This document shows positions 31,205 to 38,232 of a stretch of DNA of 38,232 nt, one piece after another (within the stretch, counting starts at the first letter, position 1; the number at the start of each line of letters is the position of its first letter). Position numbers and translations under genes: made by a program. Origin of the DNA: Caryophanales bacterium UBA6879. Its GTDB lineage: Bacteria > Bacillota_I > Bacilli_A > RFN20 > CAG-288. Where the stretch lies: contig DKCH01000002.1 in NCBI GenBank assembly GCA_002449135.1, forward strand, positions 37,984-76,215. Reading direction: 5' to 3'. The notes below the pieces were generated by a model. It searched no databases, was not told where the DNA came from, and saw nothing but the letters and a program-made list of their open reading frames with translations.

Positions 31205-32299
31205 ATGAAATATGATTTAATTGTGGCTGGTAGTGGGTTATATGGAGCTGTAATTGCTTATTTAGCTAATAAAACAGGAAAAAAGGTCTTGGTTTTAGAA
31301 AAAAGAAATCATATTGCTGGTAATATTTATACTGAAAAAATTGATGGTATTAATGTTCATAAATATGGCGCTCATATTTTTCATACTTCAGATAAAGAAG
31401 TTTGGGATTTTATAAATAAATTTGCTGCTTTTAATCGTTTTACTAATTCTCCTAAAGCTTATTACCATGGTAAACTTTTTTCTTTACCTTTTAATATGAA
31501 TACTTTTTATGAATTATGGGGTGAAAAAGATCCTAATAAAGTTAAAGAAATTCTCTCTAAACAAATTGAAAAAGAAAATATAAAAGAACCTAAAAATTTA
31601 GAAGAACAGGCTTTAAAATTAGTTGGTAGAGATATTTATGAAATTTTAATAAAAGGTTATACAGAAAAACAGTGGGGAAGATCTTGTAAGGATTTACCAT
31701 CATTTATTATTAAAAGATTACCTTTAAGATTTGTTTTTGATAACAATTATTTTAATGATTTATATCAAGGTATTCCATTAGATGGTTATACTTCTATTAT
31801 TGAAAAAATGTTAGAAGGTATTGAAGTAAGATTAAATACAAATTTTTTAGATAATAAAGAAGATTATTTAAAAATGGCTGATAAGGTTGTATATACTGGT
31901 TCGATAGATGGATATTATAATTATATTTTTGGTCAATTAGAATACCGCTCTTTACGTTTTGAAGAAGAAAAACTTAATATAGAAAATTATCAAGGAAATG
32001 CTGTTATAAATTACACTGAAAAAGAAGTTCCTTATACTAGAATAATTGAGCACAAGCACTTTGCTAATGATCAATCAAAAATTACTATTATTACTAAAGA
32101 ATATCCAGTAACTTGGAATAATAAATTAGAACCATATTATCCAGTAAATGATAAGAAAAATAATGACTTATATTCAAAGTATTTAGACTATTCTAAAAAA
32201 GACAATAAGGTAGTTTTTGGTGGGCGCTTAGGCTTATATAGATATATGGATATGGATAAAATTATTAGAAAAGCCTTAGATGATTTTAAAAATTTTTAG
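31205..32299 (+). CDS. glf: UDP-galactopyranose mutase
   Basis: FAD enzyme that converts UDP-galactopyranose into UDP-galactofuranose, a donor for surface glycans. 364 residues, family size. The dinucleotide-binding GSGLYGAVIAY (residues 9-19), VLEKRNHIAGNIYTE, YGAHIFHT, EKQWGR and the C-terminal GGRLGLYRYMDMDK, typical of the enzyme, are all visible. GGAGG lies eight bases before the ATG. No galactofuranosyltransferase is next to it; the GT4-like gene at 14363 is the only glycosyltransferase in the window. Its 3' end overlaps the convergent 5'-nucleotidase gene by 14 bases. Confidence 0.97.
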   Translation: MKYDLIVAGSGLYGAVIAYLANKTGKKVLVLEKRNHIAGNIYTEKIDGINVHKYGAHIFHTSDKEVWDFINKFAAFNRFTNSPKAYYHGKLFSLPFNMNTFYELWGEKDPNKVKEILSKQIEKENIKEPKNLEEQALKLVGRDIYEILIKGYTEKQWGRSCKDLPSFIIKRLPLRFVFDNNYFNDLYQGIPLDGYTSIIEKMLEGIEVRLNTNFLDNKEDYLKMADKVVYTGSIDGYYNYIFGQLEYRSLRFEEEKLNIENYQGNAVINYTEKEVPYTRIIEHKHFANDQSKITIITKEYPVTWNNKLEPYYPVNDKKNNDLYSKYLDYSKKDNKVVFGGRLGLYRYMDMDKIIRKALDDFKNF

Positions 32300-33827
32300 C
32301 ATCTATAGGATTTTCAAAAGAAGAATTATTATTGATGTAATCAGCAACTAAATCATAAATAATATAATCTTCTTGATTTTCACCTCTTATCGGTTTTGCA
32401 CCTTTAGGGGTAAACATACTAGGAGCATATTTATCACTTACTAAATAATCGATAGTTACTATGTCATATTTATTATTTAAGTTTAAATTTGCCTTATTAG
32501 GATAAGAGTAGTTTTTACTTGAATCACCTACTTGACTAGAAACTATTGGACGATTTTCTAAAAGCATTACTTTATTATCAAAAGGACTTATTACTTGAAC
32601 ATCTTTCATAGTAATAGGAGTTGAGGTGTCATAATTAGGGAAGTATCCTCTAATTCCACCAGTATTATGGATTGCAATTAAATTTGATTCAGAATAATTT
32701 TTCTCTGGATAAAGGTTTATAGCTGTTTGAAACATGGCTTTTAATACCAAATTAGCAGCTTTTTCTTTTGTCCAGTAACCTTTAATATAACCAATTGTTT
32801 GTACTGGATTTTTGCTTATTAAATCATCTACCAATTCTGTAAAGTAGCTTGTGGCGTATTTGTTATCAGTAGCGTTAACTTTTACATAATTTATTTCGTT
32901 TACTGTATTGTTAGTAGTATCTATTTTAATGTAAGAGTATCCTTTAGAATCAGAACTACCTTGTACATAAGGCATATTAGAATTTTCTAATTGAAATTTA
33001 TGTGAATGGCCACCTAAAATACCAGCAAAAGGAATAGAAGAGTTTTGAATTGAATTAGTATATGTTGAATCTTCATCATCATGTAAAGAAAGTAAAACGA
33101 TGTCTGCTCCTTCGCTTATACATTTGTTATAGGCGTTTTTTAAATATGTTAAATTACTTGAAAAAGAGTAGTTTTCTAAAGCAGAGGCTTTTATTGAACT
33201 TTCTAAATTTGCACCAATAGCTCCTACAATACCAACTTTATAATTACCTTTTTCTATTGTTACATGATCTGTGACAAAATCAGCTTGTTTATTATTACTA
33301 TCTAATAAATTAGCACATAAAAACGGAAAACTAGCTTGACTAATATTATCTTTAATCTTATTAATTCCCCAGTCAAATTCATGGTTTCCTAATGCCATTG
33401 CTTCGAAAGGAAAATTGTTCATTAGTTTAGTAGTAGAAAGCCCATAGTCTTTACCAGATAAGTAGCTTCCTTGAAACATATCTCCACTAGAAACAATAAT
33501 AGAATTATCATTGTAATTTTTGTTGTTTCTAATTGCCCCTTGTAAAGCTACAATACCAGGATAAGAAGATGTTTGTTCTATTTTTCCATGAAAATCATTT
33601 ACACTAAAAACAGTTAAATAATTTGATTCAGTAGGTTTACTAGTACTAGTAGAATTACTTATAGAATTACTAGAGGAACTATTAAAACTTGAACTATTCC
33701 CAACACTTGAAGTCATGGAATCAGAACTACTATTATTTTGACTTGAATTTGAAGAAAATACTTTATCACAAGATATTAAGGTAAGGCTTAATAATGATAA
33801 AAATGTTATAAATACTTTAATTTTCAT
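32286..33827 (-). CDS. 5'-nucleotidase/2',3'-cyclic phosphodiesterase-type lipoprotein
   Basis: Surface metallophosphoesterase of the UshA/YfkN family that dephosphorylates nucleotides outside the cell. 513 residues. Lipoprotein signal with C20 (LTLISC), then a Ser/Asn linker of about 45 residues. Metallophos ligands: VNDFHGK, SSGDMFQG, GNHEFDWG, LSLHDDED and GGHSHKF. The C-terminal substrate domain has HNTGGIRGYFP (usual NAGGIR) and DVQVISPFDNKV. The start overlaps the upstream TudS-like gene by 11 bases. An extended -10 (TGT-TAAAAT, 33834-33842) ends six bases before the ATG with no Shine-Dalgarno, so it may also be made from a leaderless transcript. Confidence 0.92.
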   Translation of the reverse strand: MKIKVFITFLSLLSLTLISCDKVFSSNSSQNNSSSDSMTSSVGNSSSFNSSSSNSISNSTSTSKPTESNYLTVFSVNDFHGKIEQTSSYPGIVALQGAIRNNKNYNDNSIIVSSGDMFQGSYLSGKDYGLSTTKLMNNFPFEAMALGNHEFDWGINKIKDNISQASFPFLCANLLDSNNKQADFVTDHVTIEKGNYKVGIVGAIGANLESSIKASALENYSFSSNLTYLKNAYNKCISEGADIVLLSLHDDEDSTYTNSIQNSSIPFAGILGGHSHKFQLENSNMPYVQGSSDSKGYSYIKIDTTNNTVNEINYVKVNATDNKYATSYFTELVDDLISKNPVQTIGYIKGYWTKEKAANLVLKAMFQTAINLYPEKNYSESNLIAIHNTGGIRGYFPNYDTSTPITMKDVQVISPFDNKVMLLENRPIVSSQVGDSSKNYSYPNKANLNLNNKYDIVTIDYLVSDKYAPSMFTPKGAKPIRGENQEDYIIYDLVADYINNNSSFENPIDAKNF

Positions 33828-34296
33828 CGTTATATTTTAACACACTTATTTTTAATTCAATGATTAATTTTTCAATTTCATTTTCTGAATAAACTTTTAT
33901 ATTGTTTTCTTTTAATAATTTACATGTAAATCCATTTCCATCTATTAATTTTCCTTGAAATGAACCATCATAAATTTTGTAAACTCCACATGAGGGTGAT
34001 TTGTCTTTTAATATTGCATATTTAATATTTAGTTTTTTTACTAGTTTTAATGTTAAGTTAGCTCCATTTATAAAATAACTTGTCCAGTCTTCTTTTTTTA
34101 TATTAATTACTTTGTTGTTTTTAATTTCACTAGGTAAACGAGGTATTGGTAACCCACTAGCAACTTCTGGACAAAATGGAATGAGTTCTACTTTATCTTT
34201 TAAGCAACTTAAATCTAATTTATTTAATATTTTTGCGTTATATCTTACATTATTTCCAAGTAGGCAACTACTTATTAATATTTTCTCTTTTTTCAT
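33817..34296 (-). CDS. DUF523 protein, TudS-like iron-sulfur thiouracil desulfidase candidate
   Basis: 159 residues of the DUF523 family. The three conserved cysteines that hold a [4Fe-4S] cluster in TudS are present: SSCLLG (C11), PFCPEVASGLPIPR and KSPSCGVYKIYDGSF. A characterised member, TudS, removes sulfur from 2-thiouracil. Whether this protein does so is inference. It lacks the DUF1722 extension seen in some members. It overlaps the MFS gene upstream by 29 bases and the 5'-nucleotidase downstream by 11, so all three are probably coupled in one minus-strand operon. No clear Shine-Dalgarno is seen. Confidence 0.88.
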   Translation of the reverse strand: MKKEKILISSCLLGNNVRYNAKILNKLDLSCLKDKVELIPFCPEVASGLPIPRLPSEIKNNKVINIKKEDWTSYFINGANLTLKLVKKLNIKYAILKDKSPSCGVYKIYDGSFQGKLIDGNGFTCKLLKENNIKVYSENEIEKLIIELKISVLKYNDEN

Positions 34297-35692
34297 TTTT
34301 AATTATCTCAGTAATGGAAACTTCACTAGTTTTATTTGATGTTTCTTTTTTTAATGTTAAGAGCGTTAAACGATCTTTTTTAGAAAATTTATAGTAAATA
34401 AATGCAAATATTGCTCCTAAAGCAGCAATTATTGGTAGCATAACTCCAAAAAGTATTTTGAAAGTTAAGTAAGGATTATCTCCTGGTTCACTTCCTGATT
34501 TATAGCCAAATATAATTGCAATAATTGCTGTGGCTATTGCTGATAAAATAACAGATATTCTTCCAATTAAATTAGCAATAGATCCTAAAGCAGCTTCTCT
34601 TGAGACTTTATATTTTAATTTATCAATATCAATTAATTCGGAAGAAATCATATCTGGGCAAATCATTAATGCTCCAAAAAATATTCCGATAATTCCACAA
34701 GTTATAAGTCCAGTTATAAAATTATTTGGTATTAAAAAAAGAATTAAAGCAAAAGGACTAATTAAATAGTTTATTAACCATGTTTTTGTATGCCCATATT
34801 TTTTTATTAGGAAATACCATAAGGGTAAAGAACAAATTAATGTTGCAAAAAAGATACCAAAACAAAGGGATTGTTGAAAACCTTCAATATGTAAAAGATA
34901 TTTACAATACATTGGATATAAAGAAACAATAATTGATAAAATAGCTGCAAAGAAAGATTGAGCTATGTTATATAAAATAAAAGGTTTTTCTTTACTAACA
35001 TCTTTTATTGTTTGTTTAAAAGAATATTTTCCGTTTTCTATTGTTTGTGCATTAATATCATCTTTTACTTTAATTGTTCGTAAAGAAACATATAAGGAAA
35101 TTAGGTAAACAAAAGTGTAAATTATTGCAACTACATAGTAAGGTAAGTTAAGATTACTAACTAAGACTGGAGTTAAAAGATAACAAGTAATCATACCTAG
35201 TATTTCTAAGCCTTTTTTTACTGAAGAAACTTCTCTTCTTTTATTGGAAGTAGTAAATAAATTAGGTAATAAAGCGTTGTAATTTGTATACATTATAGTA
35301 GACGCATTTTCCATTCCAATTGAAATAATTAAATAATATAAACCAAAACCAACAATAGAAAAATTAGCACCTTTATTAATTACATATGTAAGGATAATAA
35401 ATAAAGGAAGAAGTAAAGCGCCATATATTAACCAAGGGACTCTTTTTCCTAATTTTGATTTTGTTTTTTCAGAAAGATAACCAAATAAAAGATCATTTAA
35501 CCAGTCTACAATTACAAAGGCAATTTTGCATATTGTAGCCCAAGTAATATCTACTAAGCCTTGATCTAAATAATAATAGAAATTATAGCCGTGAAAAAGC
35601 TGAGTAAGTAAAGTTAAACCAAACATAAAAAAGGCAAAGCCGAACATTGAACTAGGTTTTGAACGATTTAACATTTTCCTTTTTAAAAACAT
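34268..35692 (-). CDS. MFS transporter of the GPH (glycoside-pentoside-hexuronide:cation) type
   Basis: 474 residues with about 12 membrane segments. The first loop (WLNDLLFGYLSEKTKSKLGKRVPWL) is the MFS_2/MelB signature, where the Asp contributes to cation coupling. GPH members import sugars, glycosides or hexuronides with Na+ or H+. The start at 35692 has GAGGT nine bases upstream; an internal ATG six codons later, with AAGGA close by, is a second possibility. Extended -10 TGA-TATACT (35711-35719). It heads the operon with the TudS-like and 5'-nucleotidase genes, so a nucleoside or other salvage cargo is possible too. Confidence 0.88.
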   Translation of the reverse strand: MFLKRKMLNRSKPSSMFGFAFFMFGLTLLTQLFHGYNFYYYLDQGLVDITWATICKIAFVIVDWLNDLLFGYLSEKTKSKLGKRVPWLIYGALLLPLFIILTYVINKGANFSIVGFGLYYLIISIGMENASTIMYTNYNALLPNLFTTSNKRREVSSVKKGLEILGMITCYLLTPVLVSNLNLPYYVVAIIYTFVYLISLYVSLRTIKVKDDINAQTIENGKYSFKQTIKDVSKEKPFILYNIAQSFFAAILSIIVSLYPMYCKYLLHIEGFQQSLCFGIFFATLICSLPLWYFLIKKYGHTKTWLINYLISPFALILFLIPNNFITGLITCGIIGIFFGALMICPDMISSELIDIDKLKYKVSREAALGSIANLIGRISVILSAIATAIIAIIFGYKSGSEPGDNPYLTFKILFGVMLPIIAALGAIFAFIYYKFSKKDRLTLLTLKKETSNKTSEVSITEIIKNEKRENINK

Positions 35693-35710
35693 TATTATTA
35701 CCTCAAATAA

Positions 35711-35719
35711 AGTATATCA
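35711..35719 (-). promoter_or_regulatory. Extended -10 promoter of the MFS operon
   Basis: On the minus strand TGA followed by TATACT, within AATTTGATATACT, resembles the promoters of dnaN and mnmE. No -35 is obvious. Confidence 0.5.
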
Positions 35720-35807
35720 AATTATGGTTTTAAATTATGTTTATATATATGTTATTTTTGCTTTATTTATCTTTATAATATATTTAATTTTTATTATATT
35801 TGTTTTG

Positions 35808-35833
35808 TGTTAAAATAGACCAGGAAAAAGGAG
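35808..35833 (+). promoter_or_regulatory. Extended -10 promoter and Shine-Dalgarno of the 3'-end lipoprotein
   Basis: TGT-TAAAAT (35808-35816) is followed after a short leader by AAAAAGGAG (35825-35833), six bases before ATG 35840. Confidence 0.55.
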
Positions 35834-35839
35834 TCGTTT

Positions 35840-38232
35840 ATGAAAAAAGGAATTTTGTTATTATTACCATTTTTATTACTAGTTTCTTGCCAAAATAATA
35901 ATAGTCAAGTTAGTAATTCAATAAATAGTGAATTGAGCACTAGTGTTTCTAATAGTTCTGAGAGTGTTGTAAAAACATATAAACTTAGTTCAAATATTGA
36001 AAATGGTAATGTCAAATTTAAGGTTAATGAAAAAGAAGTTGATAAAGCTGAAGTTGGTGCTACAGTTAATGTTTATTTAACTATTATTGATGGTTATAAG
36101 TTTAAAGAATTTTCTAATAAAGATTTAACTTTTACTGAGGTTGAAAAAGATAAGGTTTATTCATTTATCATGCCAAATAAGGATGTTACTATTTCTGTTG
36201 TTACTGAAGCTAAAAAAGAAGTTAAGTTAACTTCTATTAAGGCTTTTTCTTCTAATGTTACTAATATAACTGATTTAACTGGAAAAGTTTTTTATGAAGG
36301 TGAAGAGTTTAGTTTTAACTTTAATGGTTTAGAAAATAGAGAATATAAATTCTTTGTTAATGATACTGAATATAAGGCTGAAAAGCTTGATAATAATCAA
36401 TTTAAGGCTACCTTTGTTGTTCCTAATAAGGAATTTGCTATTGAAATATATGAATATTATAAAGAATCTTCAACTGGCGTTACAGTTACATTTAATAGTA
36501 ATGATGTAAATTATAAAGTATATGGTATTGAAAATAACAAAACATATGAAGTTACTAATACTTTAGAATTTTATATTGTTGGTAAATATGGTGTAAAAGT
36601 CAGTGGCAATTATGTTTTAGATAATGCCGGTGGTATGCCTTTAAATATTGCTAATGATGGTAAGGTGTCTATTTCCTTATCTGAAAATACTAAAACAGTT
36701 AGAATTAATATTGAAGCTAGTTTAGTTGGTGCTGGTAATATTAGTTTTAATAAAGATGATCAAGATAAATTAAAAATTGATGTTAGTAAAACAATTAATG
36801 TCTTTTATGGAGAATTTATTTCTATTACTGTTACTGGTTTAACTGGATATAAACCTATTTCTGCCACTGTTACTGATGATAAGAATAGTAAAGTTAATTC
36901 AAACTTTATTCCTTCTAACGGCTTGTTAACTTTTACTATGCCTAAGTCTAATGTTTTAATTGATTTTGAAATTGCTACTCCTAAGGCTTTAGCTTATACT
37001 TCTTCTGAAGCTTTAAAGTCAGGTAAATTTTATGTAAATAGTTTAGAAGTAACTAGTGCATTCCCAACTGATGATGTTGAATTTGATCCAACTTTAAATG
37101 ATGGTTATTTAAAATCTGATGCTACTTTTTATTATCAAGAAGGTAAACAATTAACAAAGAGAACAGATGCTTCAGGTGAAGTAAGATTTAGCTTTACTAT
37201 GCCTTTGGATGGTGATGTTAATATTACTTGTGAAGCTGATAAATATTATGCAATTAGTTTTGTTGGTGATAGTCAAACATTTAGTGTCCCTAATAAAAAT
37301 ACAATGTATAAAAAAGGACAACAGGTTAGTTTAAGTATTAATCCTACTGAAGGGTATAAGATTATTTCAGTCACTTTAGATGGACAAGAACTAACATTAA
37401 CAGATGGTAAATATGTATTTACTATGCCTAATAAAAATGTAAGTATTACTGTAAAAACTGAAAAAGTAAAAACTGTTAGTTTTTATCTTAAAAAAGATAA
37501 TAAAATTGTTAAATCATTTGATGCTTATAATGGTGATACTAAAATAGATTCTTTTACTCCTGTCGATGTTGGTTCTACTATTACTTTAAAATTTAGTTTT
37601 AATACTGGTTATGAATTTAAATCATTAACTTCTAATAACCCTAATGTTAACTTTACTAAAGTAAGTGACTTAGAATATACATTTGTAGTTTTAGAAATGG
37701 ATGATACTTTAGATATTACTTTAGAGGGTCAGAAGGTTACTTATCCTGCTATTAATGTTACTGATAGTTCCAAATTGTTTACTTCTTATGATATTTATTC
37801 AACTTCAGTAGGAAGAAAAAATGGAATTAAATTCCCATATACTGATTTTCCTGTTGGTGAAAAAGCAACCATTTATGTTCATGCTACTAAAGATACTGTT
37901 GATGCTTCAACTTTTAAAGTAACAAGTTCTGTTGAAAATATTAATTTGAATGTAAGTAAAACAGACCAAGGCTATACTGATGTAACTTTGTATTTTTCAT
38001 TTACTATGCCTACAACTCCAGTTACTTTCACCATAAATATTGATAAGAAAGCTGTTGAAGAAGAAAACACTAATAAACTTCTTTTATCAATAGATACTTA
38101 TAAATTTGAATATAAGATAAATGATGCAAAAGACTATGTTCAAACTGAGGGTAAATTTAAAAATGGAGATACACTACATTTACATTCTTTACTTACTGAA
38201 GACCAATTTAATAATAATGATCAAATAAAAAA
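35840..38232 (+). CDS. Large repeat lipoprotein with divergent InlB B-repeat modules (partial, runs off the window)
   Basis: The frame is open from ATG 35840 to the end, about 797 codons. Lipoprotein signal with C17 (LLLVSC) and a Ser/Asn linker. The rest is a string of beta-rich modules. A recurring end motif, F(T/I)MP followed by xxxVxIxV, occurs near 36168, 36934, 37194, 37420 and 38001, each after a GYK-type strand. This is the pattern of the divergent InlB B-repeat domain found in cell-surface proteins of Bacillota. No enzymatic domain has appeared by the window edge. AAGGAG precedes the start and an extended -10 lies upstream. It probably makes an extracellular stalk or adhesin; the missing C-terminus may hold the functional domain. 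Confidence 0.87.
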   Translation, partial: MKKGILLLLPFLLLVSCQNNNSQVSNSINSELSTSVSNSSESVVKTYKLSSNIENGNVKFKVNEKEVDKAEVGATVNVYLTIIDGYKFKEFSNKDLTFTEVEKDKVYSFIMPNKDVTISVVTEAKKEVKLTSIKAFSSNVTNITDLTGKVFYEGEEFSFNFNGLENREYKFFVNDTEYKAEKLDNNQFKATFVVPNKEFAIEIYEYYKESSTGVTVTFNSNDVNYKVYGIENNKTYEVTNTLEFYIVGKYGVKVSGNYVLDNAGGMPLNIANDGKVSISLSENTKTVRINIEASLVGAGNISFNKDDQDKLKIDVSKTINVFYGEFISITVTGLTGYKPISATVTDDKNSKVNSNFIPSNGLLTFTMPKSNVLIDFEIATPKALAYTSSEALKSGKFYVNSLEVTSAFPTDDVEFDPTLNDGYLKSDATFYYQEGKQLTKRTDASGEVRFSFTMPLDGDVNITCEADKYYAISFVGDSQTFSVPNKNTMYKKGQQVSLSINPTEGYKIISVTLDGQELTLTDGKYVFTMPNKNVSITVKTEKVKTVSFYLKKDNKIVKSFDAYNGDTKIDSFTPVDVGSTITLKFSFNTGYEFKSLTSNNPNVNFTKVSDLEYTFVVLEMDDTLDITLEGQKVTYPAINVTDSSKLFTSYDIYSTSVGRKNGIKFPYTDFPVGEKATIYVHATKDTVDASTFKVTSSVENINLNVSKTDQGYTDVTLYFSFTMPTTPVTFTINIDKKAVEEENTNKLLLSIDTYKFEYKINDAKDYVQTEGKFKNGDTLHLHSLLTEDQFNNNDQIK

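Overview
The window is very AT-rich DNA around a chromosomal replication origin. It fits a low-GC Bacillota, probably an uncultured Bacilli lineage near Erysipelotrichales/RF39 or the base of the Mollicutes. The support is the gene order dnaA-dnaN-S4 protein-recF-gyrB-gyrA, a linked rpmH-rnpA-yidC-khpB-mnmE block, many lipoproteins, and the codon use. Tryptophan is encoded by TGG and TGA serves as a stop (dnaA, the PrpR-like regulator, rnmV), so the standard bacterial code applies and not the Mycoplasma code. The placement is inference; no rRNA or tRNA is present to test it.

Layout. Bases 1-893 (minus) hold the N-terminal part of a lipoprotein with a collagen-like Gly-X-Y stretch and InlB-type repeats. 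A 600-base AT-rich region with several palindromic operator-like sites follows, then pepT (minus), a solitary helix-turn-helix protein, a 63-residue small protein and an FGGY sugar kinase. Bases 5265-5572 are the origin: about a dozen DnaA-box variants (TTATTCACA/C), many in inverted pairs. dnaA follows. The dnaA-dnaN gap carries three abutting DnaA boxes, a short GC cluster and TTA triplets, which matches the basal unwinding system known from Bacillus. dnaN comes next, then one run of S4 protein, recF, gyrB, gyrA and a GT4 glycosyltransferase.

Bases 15345-19635 are an accessory sugar locus. A divergently transcribed PrpR-like regulator, whose NtrC-type ATPase domain has lost its catalytic motifs, faces a GH28 pectin-degrading enzyme and an AEC-family permease across a 17-bp perfect palindrome. 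Next is the rpmH-rnpA-yidC-khpB block. An unknown lipoprotein and a MATE transporter on the minus strand separate it from mnmE-tatD-rnmV-rsmA-dus (tRNA modification, rRNA processing and rRNA methylation). A glutathione-peroxidase-like protein and UDP-galactopyranose mutase follow. A minus-strand operon then encodes an MFS (GPH-type) symporter, a TudS-like DUF523 protein and a surface 5'-nucleotidase lipoprotein. The window ends inside a large repeat-rich lipoprotein (plus).

Most relevant for follow-up: the degenerate PrpR-type regulator and its divergent pectin locus; the origin architecture with shifted DnaA-box consensus; gyrase residues that match known quinolone-resistance substitutions in both subunits; and frequent extended -10 promoters, some placed 6-8 bases from the start codon as expected for leaderless mRNAs.
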